Notes under the pieces: model-generated
Databases searched by the model: none
What the model was told of the DNA's origin: nothing
What the model saw: only the letters and a program-made list of their open reading frames with translations
Source: Ectothiorhodospiraceae bacterium
Lineage (GTDB): Bacteria > Pseudomonadota > Gammaproteobacteria > HK1
Length of the DNA: 64,000 nucleotides
Direction: 5' to 3'
Assembly: GCA_024234875.1 (NCBI GenBank)
Contig: JACKNM010000008.1
Span: forward strand, 62,001 to 126,000
Made by a program: the position numbers and the translations under genes
In this document: in pieces, positions 9,652 through 18,708 of the stretch
How the letters are laid out: the number at the start of each line of letters is the position of its first letter
Numbering within the stretch: position 1 is the first letter of the stretch

Positions 9652-11340
9652 TCAGTCGCGGCGACTCACCTTCGCCCAGGTGTCGCGCAGAGTCACCGTG
9701 CGGTTGAACACCGGGCGCTCGGGCGTGGTGTCGGGATCGGCGCAGAAATAGCCCTGGCGCTCGAACTGGAAGCGGCTCTCCGGCGCCGCCGCCGCCAGCG
9801 ACGGCTCGACCATCGCGTCGGCGACGATCGCCATCGAGTCGGGGTTGAGCAACTCGCCGAGCGCCTTGCCCTCCCGCGCAGCCATCGGATTCGGGTCCAC
9901 GAACAGGCGGTCGTAGAGGCGGATCTCCGCACTCACGGCGTGGCGCGCCGACAACCAGTGGATGGTGCCCTTGACCTTGCGCCCGTCCGGCGCGTTGCCG
10001 CCGCGGCTCTGCGGGTCGTGGGTGCAGTGCACCTCGAGCACCGCCCCGGTCGCGGGGTCGCGGACCACGTCGGTGCAGGTCACCAGATAGCCGTACCGAA
10101 GCCTGACCTCACGCCCCGGCGCGAGGCGGTGGAACTTCGGCGGAGGGTCGAGCGCGAAGTCGTCGCGCTCGATCCAGAGCTCACGCGAGAACGGGACCGT
10201 CCGCTCGCCGAGCTCGGGGCGTCGGGGGTGGTTGGCGGCGGCGAGCCACTCCTCGCGCTCGGCGTCGTAGTCGGTGATCACCAGCTTGAGCGGCGCGAGC
10301 ACTGCCATCGCGCGCGGCGCGCGGGCGTCGAGATCCTCGCGCACGCAGCTCTCGAGGACCGCCATCTCGACCACGTTGTCCTTGCGCGTCACCCCGACGC
10401 GCGTGCACAGATCGCGGATCGACTCCGGGGTGTAGCCACGCCGGCGCAGGCCCTGGATGGTCGGCATTCGCGGGTCGTCCCAACCGCGGACGTGCCCTTC
10501 CTGCACCAGCGCGGAGAGGACTCGCTTGCTCATCACGAAGTGGGTGAGGTTCAGGCGCGAGAACTCGTACTGGCGCGGCCGCGGCGAGGCGCCGAGGCGG
10601 TCGAGGAACCAGTCGTAGAGGGGGCGGTGGTCCTCGAACTCGAGCGTGCAGAGCGAATGCGTGACCCCCTCGAGCCAGTCGCACTGGCCGTGGGCCCAGT
10701 CGTACATCGGGTAGATGCACCAGGTGTCACCGGTCATCTGGTGCGGCCGGTGCATGATGCGGTACATCACCGGGTCGCGGAGGTTGATGTTCGGTGAGGC
10801 CATGTCGATCTTCGCGCGCAGCACGTAGCGCCCGTCGGGAAACTCCCCGGCGCGCATACGGGCGAAGAGATCGAGGTTCTCCTCGATCGAGCGCTCGCGG
10901 TCGGGGCTGGCCCGGCCTGGCTCGGTCAGGGTGCCACGGCTCGCCCGGATCTCCTCCGCGCTCGAGCCGTCGACGTAGGCGTCGCCCGCCCGCACCAGCC
11001 GCACCGCCAGCTCGTAGAGCCGCTCGAAGTAGTCCGATGCGTGGGTCTGGTGGTTGCCCCAGTCGAAGCCGAGCCAGCGCACGTCGCGCTGGATGGCATC
11101 GACGAACTCCTGGCTCTCCTTGCTGGGGTTGGTGTCGTCCATGCGCAGGAAGCACTGCGCGTCGGGGAACTCCTCGGCGATGCCGAAGTTGAGGCAGATG
11201 GCCTTCGCGTGCCCGATGTGCAGGTAGCCGTTCGGCTCCGGAGGAAAGCGCGTCACGATGCGACCGCCGTGGCGCCCGGCGGCGATGTCGTCGGCCACGA
11301 TCTGGCGGATGAAGTCCCTCGACTCGACTGCTTCGCTCAC
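9652..11340 (-). CDS. glnS: Glutaminyl-tRNA synthetase
   Basis: Charges tRNA-Gln with glutamine in the cytoplasm. The 562-residue product matches the usual bacterial GlnRS length. The class I signature is RFPPEPNGYLHIGHAKA, with HIGH at residues 41-44. The second ATP-binding motif reads VMSKR at 269-273, the usual form in the GlnRS/GluRS group. The C-terminal half has the GlnRS anticodon-binding beta-barrels, recognisable in segments such as DPQSRGGNAPDGRKVKGTIHW. The start is GTG (GTG-AGC-GAA). A TACAAT at 11370-11375 on the minus strand could be a -10 element, but no clear -35 was seen. A direct GlnRS is typical of gammaproteobacteria. Confidence 0.97.
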   Translation of the reverse strand: MSEAVESRDFIRQIVADDIAAGRHGGRIVTRFPPEPNGYLHIGHAKAICLNFGIAEEFPDAQCFLRMDDTNPSKESQEFVDAIQRDVRWLGFDWGNHQTHASDYFERLYELAVRLVRAGDAYVDGSSAEEIRASRGTLTEPGRASPDRERSIEENLDLFARMRAGEFPDGRYVLRAKIDMASPNINLRDPVMYRIMHRPHQMTGDTWCIYPMYDWAHGQCDWLEGVTHSLCTLEFEDHRPLYDWFLDRLGASPRPRQYEFSRLNLTHFVMSKRVLSALVQEGHVRGWDDPRMPTIQGLRRRGYTPESIRDLCTRVGVTRKDNVVEMAVLESCVREDLDARAPRAMAVLAPLKLVITDYDAEREEWLAAANHPRRPELGERTVPFSRELWIERDDFALDPPPKFHRLAPGREVRLRYGYLVTCTDVVRDPATGAVLEVHCTHDPQSRGGNAPDGRKVKGTIHWLSARHAVSAEIRLYDRLFVDPNPMAAREGKALGELLNPDSMAIVADAMVEPSLAAAAPESRFQFERQGYFCADPDTTPERPVFNRTVTLRDTWAKVSRRD

Positions 11341-11410
11341 CTACACACTCCGGCCCGCAAGGCGCGGCGATTGTACTACGGCGCTCGCGCCCTCCGAGCC
11401 GGGGCCGGGG

Positions 11411-13063
11411 TCAACGCAAGGCGCGGATGTGGTCGAGCAACGCCGCCGTCGAGCCGTCGTGGCTGCCCGGTACCCCGTCGACGAGCTCGGCGCGGATACG
11501 CGCGGCGAGCACCTTCCCGAGCTCCACCCCCCACTGGTCGAAGGAATTGACGCCCCAACAGGTTCCCTGGACGAAGACCTTGTGCTCGTAGAGCGCCACC
11601 AGTGCGCCCAGGATCTCGGGCTCGAGCTCGCGGTAGACGATGGTGCTCGACGGCTGATTCCCCGGCACCACGCGGTGCGGCACCGCGGCGTCGAGCGCCG
11701 CACCGCCGAGCCCGGTCGCCGCGAGCTCGGCGCGCGCCTCCTCCGCGTCACGCCCACGCATCAGCGCCTCCGCCTGCGCCAGCGCATTCGCGATCACCGA
11801 CTCGTCGTGACCCGGCAACGGCGCCTGGGTGCGCGCCGGTACCAGGAAGTCGCAGGGCACCAGCTCGCGCCCCTGGTGCAGGAGCTGGTAGTAGGCGTGC
11901 TGACCGTTGTTGCCGAGCCCACCCCAGACCACCGGGCAAGTGGCGAAATCGACCGCCGCGCCGTCGTGGGTCACCCGCTTGCCGTTGCTCTCCATCTCGA
12001 GCTGCTGCAGATGGGCCGGCAGATCCCGCAGCGCGTAGTCGTAGGCGAGGACGGCATGGGTGGAGGCGCCGAGGAAGCAACGGCACCACACGCCGAGCAG
12101 CCCCATCAGCACCGGGAGGTTGGCCGCGAGGGGCGCACTGCGAAAATGCGCGTCCATCTCGTCGGCGCCGGCGAGCAGCCGCTCGAAGGTGTCCGCGCCG
12201 ACCATCACCATGGTGCTCAACCCGATCGCCGACCACAGCGAGTAGCGCCCTCCGACCCAGTCCCAGATCTCGAACACGTTGGCGGGGTCGATGCCGAAGT
12301 CGGTGGTCCGGTCCGGGCGTGACGACACCGCGACGAAGTGGCGGGCGACGGCCGCCTCGTCCCCGCCTGCCGCCGCCACCAACCAGGCGCGAGCGCTGCG
12401 CGCGTTGGTCAGCGTCTCCTCGGTCGAGAAGCTCTTGGAGGCGACCACGAACAGCGTGCTGCGCGGATCCGCATTCGCGAGGACCGCCTGCAGCTGGGTG
12501 GCGTCGAGATTCGAGACGTAGGCTGCCCGCAGCCGCGGATGGTGCCAGCGCGCCAGTGCGCCGGTGACCATCGACGGTCCGAGGTCGGAGCCCCCGATGC
12601 CGATGTTGACCACCGTGCGCATCGGCTCACCGGTGAACCCGGTGAAGCGTCCCTCGCGCACCGACTCGGCGAAGTCCCGCATCCGCCCGAGCATCGGGCG
12701 AACCACGCCCATCACGTCCGCGGCCCCGGCCGGGAACGCGCCGTCGCCGCGATGGCGTAGCGCCATGTGCAACGCGGGGCGGTCCTCGGTGGTGTTGACG
12801 TGCTCGCCGGCGAACAACCGGTCGATCGCGCCGCGGAGACCGACCGCATCGGCCAGTGCCAGCAGCCGCGTCATTGCCTCCGCGTCGACCCGGTGCTTCG
12901 AGTAGTCGAGGAGCAGGCCGCAGGCGCTGGCCGACATTCGCGAGAAGCGTCCGGCGTCCGCCGCGAACAGGTCCTGCACGCGGAGTGCGGCCGTCGCCGT
13001 CGCATGTTGCTCGAGGGCCGTCCAGGCCTCGCGACGGCGGTCTTGAGCGGTGGTGTCGGTCAT
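11411..13063 (-). CDS. pgi: Glucose-6-phosphate isomerase
   Basis: Interconverts glucose-6-phosphate and fructose-6-phosphate in the cytoplasm. The ATG at 13063 gives 550 residues, almost the length of the Escherichia coli enzyme. The open frame continues upstream, but that extension has no Pgi similarity and would overrun the promoter. Family signatures are visible: VNIGIGGSDLGP near the middle, and the second Pgi signature around MESNGKRV and VWGGLGNNGQHAYYQLLHQG. The C-terminus has FDQWGVELGK, which carries a conserved catalytic-region segment. The gene sits upstream of glnS on the same strand, 70 bases away. Confidence 0.97.
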   Translation of the reverse strand: MTDTTAQDRRREAWTALEQHATATAALRVQDLFAADAGRFSRMSASACGLLLDYSKHRVDAEAMTRLLALADAVGLRGAIDRLFAGEHVNTTEDRPALHMALRHRGDGAFPAGAADVMGVVRPMLGRMRDFAESVREGRFTGFTGEPMRTVVNIGIGGSDLGPSMVTGALARWHHPRLRAAYVSNLDATQLQAVLANADPRSTLFVVASKSFSTEETLTNARSARAWLVAAAGGDEAAVARHFVAVSSRPDRTTDFGIDPANVFEIWDWVGGRYSLWSAIGLSTMVMVGADTFERLLAGADEMDAHFRSAPLAANLPVLMGLLGVWCRCFLGASTHAVLAYDYALRDLPAHLQQLEMESNGKRVTHDGAAVDFATCPVVWGGLGNNGQHAYYQLLHQGRELVPCDFLVPARTQAPLPGHDESVIANALAQAEALMRGRDAEEARAELAATGLGGAALDAAVPHRVVPGNQPSSTIVYRELEPEILGALVALYEHKVFVQGTCWGVNSFDQWGVELGKVLAARIRAELVDGVPGSHDGSTAALLDHIRALR

Positions 13064-13143
13064 CTGACGCAGGCTCCGCTGGAGGGCGAGATTGGGGCGA
13101 GGGCGTGGTGCCCGGGGACGGTCGGCAACGCGGCGATCGCGTG

Positions 13144-13171
13144 ACTCTACACAACACCTCGGCGCGTGCAA
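13144..13171 (-). promoter_or_regulatory. Candidate sigma-70 promoter of pgi
   Basis: TTGCAC (13171-13166) and TAGAGT (13149-13144) are separated by 16 bases on the minus strand, about 80 bases before the pgi ATG. Confidence 0.45.
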
Positions 13172-13312
13172 GGCTCGGTGAGCGCCGACGCACGGTGGCC
13201 ACGGCGGGGTCCGCGCGCACCGCGTCCGGCGATGCGACGCCACCGCGGTGTGGCCGCCGCGCGGCGCTCGCGCCCGGCTCGCCATCCGGGGCTCGCCCGC
13301 GTGCGCACTCCC

Positions 13313-13341
13313 TTGGTCCGTCGCCACCATGCGGTTATACT
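13313..13341 (+). promoter_or_regulatory. Candidate sigma-70 promoter of the cytochrome c pair
   Basis: TTGGTC (13313-13318), a 17-base spacer and TATACT (13336-13341) lie about 120 bases before the first cytochrome gene. The 398-base divergent region 13064-13461 holds this and the pgi promoter, and I see no gene in it. Confidence 0.55.
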
Positions 13342-13461
13342 CCCGCCCCCGTTGGCGCCGGCCCCGCGGGCACCGGGCGCGGGCGCTCGATCGTCCGCCG
13401 CCGTGACCTCGGCCCCCTCGGCCCGGATTCCGTACGAACTCGTAATGTGTTGAGGACCATG

Positions 13462-13788
13462 ATGCACAAGCAGTTGCAGCGTCTCACGCTCACCATCGCC
13501 CTCGCCGCCGTGGCGACCGTCGCGCAGGCCGCCGGCGATGGGGAGGCGGGCAAGCTCAAGGCCCTCACCTGCACCGGCTGCCACGGGATCCCGGGCTACA
13601 ACAACGTCTATCCCACCTACCACGTGCCGAAGGTCGCCGGGCAGCACGCGGAGTACATCGTCGCCGCACTCAAGGCCTACAAGGCGGGTGAGCGGTCGCA
13701 CAAGACGATGCAGGCCCAGGCCGCCAGCCTGAGTGAGCAGGACATGCAGGACATCGCGGCGTACTTCGCCGGCGGCGCCAGCAAGTAA
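13462..13788 (+). CDS. Small secreted c-type cytochrome (c553/c4-like)
   Basis: A 108-residue periplasmic electron carrier. The N-terminus is a Sec signal peptide ending near AQAAG. A single haem-binding motif, CTGCH, follows about 35 residues in. Downstream, PKVAGQHAEYIVAALKAYKAGER and a C-terminal DIAAYFAGG helix are typical of cytochrome c class I domains of the c553/c4 type, and the methionine in the KTM segment is the probable sixth ligand. Two ATGs are adjacent (13459 and 13462). The second is six bases from GAGG and is preferred. It is followed 82 bases later by a second cytochrome gene. Haem attachment would need the Ccm system encoded at 26773-32895. Confidence 0.9.
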   Translation: MHKQLQRLTLTIALAAVATVAQAAGDGEAGKLKALTCTGCHGIPGYNNVYPTYHVPKVAGQHAEYIVAALKAYKAGERSHKTMQAQAASLSEQDMQDIAAYFAGGASK

Positions 13789-13870
13789 TCCGTCACCACG
13801 ACCCCCGGGCGACGCCGGCCGTCCGCGGCGCGGCACCCCGCCCGAGTCCAAGCCGCCTTCGGAGCATTCG

Positions 13871-14221
13871 ATGATGCGTTCTACCACCCTGCTCTGCGCC
13901 GCCGCTGCCCTGTCCCTCGGCGCAACCACCGTTCTCGCCGCCGGCGCCGGCGACGCGATGGCCGGAAAGGAGAAGGCGGCCCAGTGCGTGGCCTGCCACG
14001 GTCCGGACGGCAACAGCCCGAGCCCGCAGTTCCCGAAGCTCGCAGGCCAGCACGCCGACTACATCGTGCGTGCGCTGACCGACTACGCCACCGGAGCGCG
14101 CAAGAACGCCATCATGGCCGGGTTCGCGGCCAATCTGACCGAGCGTGACCGCGCCGACCTCGCAGCCTGGTTCGCCTCGCAGAGCGGCGACCTCCACACC
14201 GTCGGGCACCCCGGGCGCTGA
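13871..14221 (+). CDS. Small secreted c-type cytochrome (c553/c4-like), second copy
   Basis: A 116-residue periplasmic cytochrome with a signal peptide ending near VLAAG, one CVACH haem site and the same PKLAGQHADYIVRALTDY segment as the upstream cytochrome. The two genes are probably tandem duplicates. GGAG lies six bases before the ATG. The pair resembles the two halves of a dihaem cytochrome c4 split into separate genes. The electron-transfer partner is not encoded here. The frame extends upstream of the ATG, but the signal peptide fixes this start. Confidence 0.9.
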   Translation: MMRSTTLLCAAAALSLGATTVLAAGAGDAMAGKEKAAQCVACHGPDGNSPSPQFPKLAGQHADYIVRALTDYATGARKNAIMAGFAANLTERDRADLAAWFASQSGDLHTVGHPGR

Positions 14222-14445
14222 GTCGCGCCGCGGGACCGCGGGTGGTCGGTCGCGCATCGCCCCCTGGCGGGCGCCAGCGCCCGACCCCCGCGAATCCAGT
14301 GCGCGAGGCGCGAGCGGCGCGCTGACGAGCACACGTCGCCCGCCACCTCGAATCGCACCTCGGCCCGCTCGTCGTCCCGAGCGACCGTCGGTCCAATGCC
14401 GGGCGTCGCCCGAATCGCGGCCCTGGCTCGGCTCGCTGGCGTCGT

Positions 14446-15243
14446 TCAGGTCGCCGCGGGCTCTCGACGTAGGCTCGACAGCGCCTCGCGGGCGACGAAG
14501 GTGCCACGCGACGACAGGTCGGTCACCGCTACCGGGCGGCCGCCGGCGAGGTCGAGAATGAGGTGCCGTCGGGACACGCTGATCCAGTCCGCATCGACGA
14601 CGACGTCGTTGTAGCGAGCGCGCCCGATGAGATTGCGGCCCTCGCGCAGCGCATGGGCACGGCCACCCGGATCCTCGAGCACCGAGCGCGCTGCCGCCCG
14701 CAACACGAAACGATGCCCCCCGAGCCAGACCTCGCAGGTCATGCCGACCAGCGCCAATGCCACCGCCCGCCCCCGAGGAATCCGCACGCACCCGGGAATC
14801 GCGCCGACCGCGCTCGCGGCGCCGGCCCCCACCGTCGAGGTCTCGCGCAGGCTGTCCAGCTCCTGGACGCTGTTGCCGGTGACGCCGAGACGCGCGAGGA
14901 GGTAGGCGCGGTACCGCGACAGCGCCAGCAGGCCCATCTCCGTCGGGGCGTCGGTGGCGGAGGCGACGGCGGCGAAGACATTGGCCCAGTCGACCTCACC
15001 GCCCAGGCTGTCCGCGTCCAGGCGCGCCAACGCCCCCGATACCTCGTGGGGATTGGCCACCAGCTGCGCCATGAGCTCCTCGACGCGGCGCGCGAGATGG
15101 AGCACCCACGCCCGGTCGGGCTCGGCCGCGGGCTCGGCCGCGGCCAGCATGGGTCCCAGCACCCGGTCGAGGTCACGTAGCCCGGCGATCCGGAACTCCC
15201 GGCCCGACAGGATCAGGCGGATCTGTCCCGACGTCTCCACCAC
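14446..15243 (-). CDS. FHA-domain protein with uncharacterised N-terminal helical region
   Basis: The 265-residue cytoplasmic protein ends in a forkhead-associated domain (about 185-255) that binds phosphothreonine peptides: LIGRARYND at 205-213, SRRH at 224-227 and SSRGT at 244-248. Residues ~20-130 are mostly helical and contain LDADSLGGEVDWANVF (75-90). The same arrangement, with a matching LDxxS...DWxxVF segment, occurs in the protein at 23363-24205, so the two are paralogues. I recognise no family for the N-terminal part. The start is GTG at 15243 (a second GTG follows at once). It lies 39 bases downstream of the CDGSH gene on the same strand. No Ser/Thr kinase is in the window. Confidence 0.8.
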   Translation of the reverse strand: MVETSGQIRLILSGREFRIAGLRDLDRVLGPMLAAAEPAAEPDRAWVLHLARRVEELMAQLVANPHEVSGALARLDADSLGGEVDWANVFAAVASATDAPTEMGLLALSRYRAYLLARLGVTGNSVQELDSLRETSTVGAGAASAVGAIPGCVRIPRGRAVALALVGMTCEVWLGGHRFVLRAAARSVLEDPGGRAHALREGRNLIGRARYNDVVVDADWISVSRRHLILDLAGGRPVAVTDLSSRGTFVAREALSSLRREPAAT

Positions 15244-15282
15244 CGAGCTCGACCGCAGTCGTCCGCGCGCCGCCGCCCGGAC

Positions 15283-15528
15283 TCAGGGCGCGGTCAGGGA
15301 CTTGTGGGTGCCGTCGCAGAATGGCTCACCGGCAGTACGCTTGCAGCCGCAGAGCCAGTACTTCCTCGCCTCGGTCACCGTGACCTTCAACGGCACGAAC
15401 GCGGTGGGCTTGTGCGACCCATCGCAGAACGGCTGCTTCTTCGACAACCCGCACCGACACCACCAGTAGTCACCGGGTTGGAGCTCCACGCCGTAGGGTG
15501 CGGCCTGGGCCATGACGGGCTCGCTCAT
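15283..15528 (-). CDS. Dual CDGSH iron-sulfur domain protein
   Basis: An 81-residue cytoplasmic protein with two CDGSH-type 2Fe-2S sites: CRCGLSKKQPFCDGSH and CGCKRTAGEPFCDGTH. Each has the CxC...CDGxH ligand set of three cysteines and one histidine. Bacterial two-motif CDGSH proteins are small redox or iron-sulfur transfer proteins without a settled role. The ATG at 15528 starts the MSEPVMAQ sequence, and a longer frame upstream is not similar to the family. It probably shares a transcript with the FHA gene downstream. Confidence 0.9.
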   Translation of the reverse strand: MSEPVMAQAAPYGVELQPGDYWWCRCGLSKKQPFCDGSHKPTAFVPLKVTVTEARKYWLCGCKRTAGEPFCDGTHKSLTAP

Positions 15529-15635
15529 CGCGCCGACCTCCTCGTTCCACGACCGAACATGGCCGGAAAGCGTACCAGGATGCCCGGAAACTGCACCTCC
15601 CGCCTCGCGGGCGTTGCGCTGGCGTGCGACCGTCG

Positions 15636-16814
15636 TCACGGTCGGGTCGGCCGCCGCGCGCGCGCCAGCATCACCGCGCCGAGCAGGGCCAGAACCAGCG
15701 CCGGGAGCACCGCGAGGTTCAACCCGTGCCACCCGAGCCGATGGTGGAGCATGCCGGAGGAGAACGCGGTGGCCGCGACCGTTCCGAACACCAGCAGGTC
15801 GTTCAGCCCCTGGGTCTTGGCCTTCTCGACCGGCAGGTAGACCGTGGTCAGCAAGCTGGTCGCGCCCACGAAGAGGAAGTTCCAGCCCACACCGAGCAAC
15901 ACCAGCGCGAGCCAGAAGCTGCCGACGCTCTCCCCGGCGAGATTCACGGCGACGCAGCCGATGAGCGCCAGCGCCCCCGCCGCCATCACCCGTCCCTCGC
16001 CGTGGCGGGTGATCAACGATCCGGTGACGAACGACGGCGCGAACATCCCGACCACGTGCCACTGGATGACGAAGGCGGTGTCACCGAACGGGTAGCCATG
16101 GACGCGCATCGCCAACGGGGTCGCCGTCATCAGCAGATTCATCGTGCCGTAGCCGATGACCGCGCCGAGCACCGCGACCACGAAGCGGCTGTCGAGCGCG
16201 ATCGCGCCCAGCGGGCGACCGCCGGGTCCGCGCTCCTCCGCCCCGGGCGGTGGAATGGTCACGAACGCGAGCAGCGCCATGGTGAGCACCTGCAGCCCGA
16301 CCAGGCTCGCGTAGCAGCCGGCATAGGTCGCCGGTTGCAGGAGGTCGCGGGTGAGGTTGGCGAGATTCGGGCCCAGGAACGCGGCCACCAGCCCACCGGC
16401 CATCACCAGCGAGATCGCCCGTGCCCGCGCGCCCTCGGGGGCGGCGTCGGCAGCGGCGAACCGGTAGTACTGGCCGACCCCGGTGAACACCCCGAGCAGG
16501 CCGGAGCCGACCGCGAACGCGGCGAAGCTACCCGCGACCAGTCCCAACGCACAGGTCGTCGCGCCGCCGATGCCGACCGCTGCCCCGATGGCGAAACCGG
16601 CTCGCCGCCCGATCCGACGCATGAGCATCGAGGCCGGGTAGGTGGTCGACATCATGCACAGGAACTGCACCCCGAGCGGTACCGTCGCCAGCTCCGCGGC
16701 CGGCGCCAGCGCGAGGCCTGCGAGCGCGGACGTGGTCGCGATCAGCGAGCTGTTGGTGAGCAGCAGCGCCTGGCAGGCGGCGAGCAGGGCGACGTTGCGC
16801 GACAGACCGTTCAT
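15636..16814 (-). CDS. Major facilitator superfamily transporter
   Basis: A 392-residue integral inner-membrane protein with about twelve hydrophobic helices. It has an MFS-style loop after TM2 (MLMRRIGRRAGF) and a short hydrophilic centre near EERGPGGRPLG. The fold is that of drug or metabolite MFS carriers, and nothing in the sequence identifies the substrate. The ATG at 16814 (MNGLSRNV) is preferred over an upstream in-frame start because the hydrophobic segment begins there. It is transcribed divergently from the ECF sigma gene, with 113 bases between them. Confidence 0.85.
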   Translation of the reverse strand: MNGLSRNVALLAACQALLLTNSSLIATTSALAGLALAPAAELATVPLGVQFLCMMSTTYPASMLMRRIGRRAGFAIGAAVGIGGATTCALGLVAGSFAAFAVGSGLLGVFTGVGQYYRFAAADAAPEGARARAISLVMAGGLVAAFLGPNLANLTRDLLQPATYAGCYASLVGLQVLTMALLAFVTIPPPGAEERGPGGRPLGAIALDSRFVVAVLGAVIGYGTMNLLMTATPLAMRVHGYPFGDTAFVIQWHVVGMFAPSFVTGSLITRHGEGRVMAAGALALIGCVAVNLAGESVGSFWLALVLLGVGWNFLFVGATSLLTTVYLPVEKAKTQGLNDLLVFGTVAATAFSSGMLHHRLGWHGLNLAVLPALVLALLGAVMLARARRPTRP

Positions 16815-16927
16815 GGCGGCGCGAGAATAGACCGCCGGACGGCGCCGCTCCAGGGGCGGTGAAACATCCGTCGCCCGGGGCCGGTCTGTGGCCAATGGGC
16901 AGTGGGCCGGCTCGATGACGGGAGAGC

Positions 16928-17467
16928 GTGTTGACGAGCCGACGACAGCGATTCGAGGCCATGGTCCACGCGCTCTCGGGCGACCTGTACCGCTATGCGT
17001 ACATGCTGTGTCGTGACCGCGCGATGGCCGAGGACCTCGTCCAGGAGACCTTCGCGCGCGCCTGGCGCTACCTCGACGGTCTGCGCGACGAGGCCAGGGC
17101 CAGGAGCTGGCTCATGACCACGGTGCGGCGGGAGTTCGCGCGCCAGTTCGAGCGTTACCAGCCGCCCATCGTCGACGTCGAGACCGACGATCTGCCGGGC
17201 CGGACCGGATCCGAGACCGACGCCATCGCGGTGCGGCGGGCGTTGCTCGCGTTGCCGGTGAAGTACCGAGAGGTGCTGGTTCTCCAGGTGATCGGCGGCT
17301 ACAGCGGAGACGAGATGGCGCAGATGCTCGAGATGCCGCGGGCGACGGTGAACACCCGGCTGTTCCGCGCCCGTCAGCGGCTTCGCGCGATGCTCGAGTC
17401 CGGGCTCCCGGCAACGGGCGACACGCAGACGGAGGCCGACGACGGGGCGCAGGAGAGCGAGGCATGA
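16928..17467 (+). CDS. ECF-type RNA polymerase sigma factor
   Basis: A 179-residue sigma-70 family factor. Region 2 is at about residues 10-75 (DLYRYAYMLCRDRAMAEDLV, FARAWRYL). Region 4 is at about 100-155 (LPVKYREVLVLQVIGGYSGDEM, then the helix-turn-helix MPRATVNTRLFRARQRLR). The start is GTG at 16928 or TTG at 16931, with GGAGAG just before. Its stop overlaps the start of the next gene by four bases (ATGA), and the neighbour looks like a membrane anti-sigma factor. A possible ECF-style self-promoter, TGAAAC at 16860 and GTCTG at 16884, is only suggestive. Confidence 0.93.
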   Translation: MLTSRRQRFEAMVHALSGDLYRYAYMLCRDRAMAEDLVQETFARAWRYLDGLRDEARARSWLMTTVRREFARQFERYQPPIVDVETDDLPGRTGSETDAIAVRRALLALPVKYREVLVLQVIGGYSGDEMAQMLEMPRATVNTRLFRARQRLRAMLESGLPATGDTQTEADDGAQESEA

Positions 17468-18168
17468 ACTGCCTGGAGTTCCGCCGCCGCCTCGCCACCG
17501 ACCCCGGCAGCCGCGACCCCGAGCTCGTCGCCCACGCTCGTGGCTGCTCCGAGTGCGCCCCGGCCCTGGCCCGTGCCGCCCGGCTGGAGCAGGGGCTGCA
17601 CCAGGCGGTGCGGGTGCCGGTGCCGGAGAACCTCGCCTCGCGGATCCTGCTGCGGCACTCGTTCGACGATCGCCACCGCGCGCGCCGACGCCGGCTGTCG
17701 CTGGCGCTCGCGGCCAGCGTGGTGGTCCTGGTCGCCGGCACCCTCGCCGCTCGGTTCGGGGCCGACGACGTGAGCGCGCTGGAGACCGAGGTGCTGTCGC
17801 TGATGCGCAACGCCACCTACGCCCTGGAGGCCACCGGCCCGGTCTCGGCCGATGCCGTGGCCGAGGCGCTGCGCCCGATCGGACTGGGGATGGAGGGCTC
17901 CATCGGCAACGTGACCTTCGCCGGGCGCTGTGTGGTCAAGGGCACGCTGTCCGGGCACATCGTCCTGCGGGGCAGCCGCGCGCCGATCACGGTGTTCCTG
18001 ATTCCACAGACCCTGGTCGCCCGGCGCGAGAGCATCCATCCGGGCGCGTGGAACGGGGTGGTGGTGCCGCACTCGAGCGGCACCATCGCGGTGGTCGCCG
18101 AGCCGGGCGAGACGCTCGACGCGGTGGCCGAGCGGGTGGGGGCGATGGTGCGCTGGTCGACCGGGTGA
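17464..18168 (+). CDS. DUF3379-like membrane anti-sigma factor
   Basis: A 234-residue protein translationally coupled to the sigma gene. The N-terminus (MNCLEFRRRLATDP, then HARGCSEC at about 25-32) resembles the zinc-finger-like anti-sigma head. One transmembrane helix follows at about 78-98 (LSLALAASVVVLVAGTLAA). The remainder would be periplasmic and matches the DUF3379 layout seen beside gammaproteobacterial ECF sigma factors. The expected job is to hold the sigma factor at the membrane until an envelope signal arrives. The signal is unknown. Confidence 0.8.
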   Translation: MNCLEFRRRLATDPGSRDPELVAHARGCSECAPALARAARLEQGLHQAVRVPVPENLASRILLRHSFDDRHRARRRRLSLALAASVVVLVAGTLAARFGADDVSALETEVLSLMRNATYALEATGPVSADAVAEALRPIGLGMEGSIGNVTFAGRCVVKGTLSGHIVLRGSRAPITVFLIPQTLVARRESIHPGAWNGVVVPHSSGTIAVVAEPGETLDAVAERVGAMVRWSTG

Positions 18169-18183
18169 CACGGTCGCAGGCGT

Positions 18184-18708
18184 CTACTCGAGCAGGATCC
18201 GGTGCGCCAGGCGGTCGCCGTCGGTGACCGTGACCTGCTCGAAGCCGAGCATCCCCAACAGGTCGAAGAACGTGAGCATGTCCTCGATCTGCAGCTCGCG
18301 AAACAGCGGCGTCGCCCGCGCGCGGGCCGTCAGCATCGCGAGCAACGCCCGCAGGCGGTAGAGGGTGTCGTAGCCGTCGCGGTAGAGCGCGGTGATGATC
18401 AGCTTCTCCGCCTCTTCACCCTTGGCGAAGATGGCGAACGGCGGTGGATAGGGGCTCGCGAGCATCTGGTTCGTCATCTCGGTGACGAACAGGACCCGGC
18501 GTTTGCGATTGGCGTCGGGGAGCGGGGCGACGCGCAGCGCGTAGGACTCCGACGAGGCGGGCTCGGGATAGTAGTACCCGGCGTGTCTATCGGTGGCGGC
18601 GGCCGCGGCGCCCGACGGCACCAGTCCGACGGCGACGACGGCGGCGAGCCCCGCCCACCACCACCGGGCCGAGCGCCCGGGCCGCGGGGTGGCGCGCGCC
18701 GAGCTCAC
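18184..18708 (-). CDS. Secreted protein of unknown function
   Basis: A 174-residue product with an N-terminal signal-like hydrophobic stretch (ARWWWAGLAAVVAVGLV, AAAA) and no other membrane helix. The mature part contains YYYPEPASSESY and RRVLFVTEMTNQML, then a helical C-terminus ending in VTVTDGDRLAHRILLE. I do not recognise the family. The start is GTG at 18708, whose last two bases lie in the TGA of the upstream TPR gene (GTGA), so the two are translationally coupled. The 3' end converges on the anti-sigma gene with 15 bases between them. Confidence 0.7.
   Translation of the reverse strand: MSSARATPRPGRSARWWWAGLAAVVAVGLVPSGAAAAATDRHAGYYYPEPASSESYALRVAPLPDANRKRRVLFVTEMTNQMLASPYPPPFAIFAKGEEAEKLIITALYRDGYDTLYRLRALLAMLTARARATPLFRELQIEDMLTFFDLLGMLGFEQVTVTDGDRLAHRILLE

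Noticed and set aside
8833..10797. 654-codon plus-strand frame across the giant gene start and glnS
   Set aside because: It runs antisense to two well-supported genes and has no recognisable family.
13147..14013. 288-codon minus-strand frame opposite the cytochromes
   Set aside because: Shadow of two clear c-type cytochrome genes with signal peptides and CxxCH motifs.
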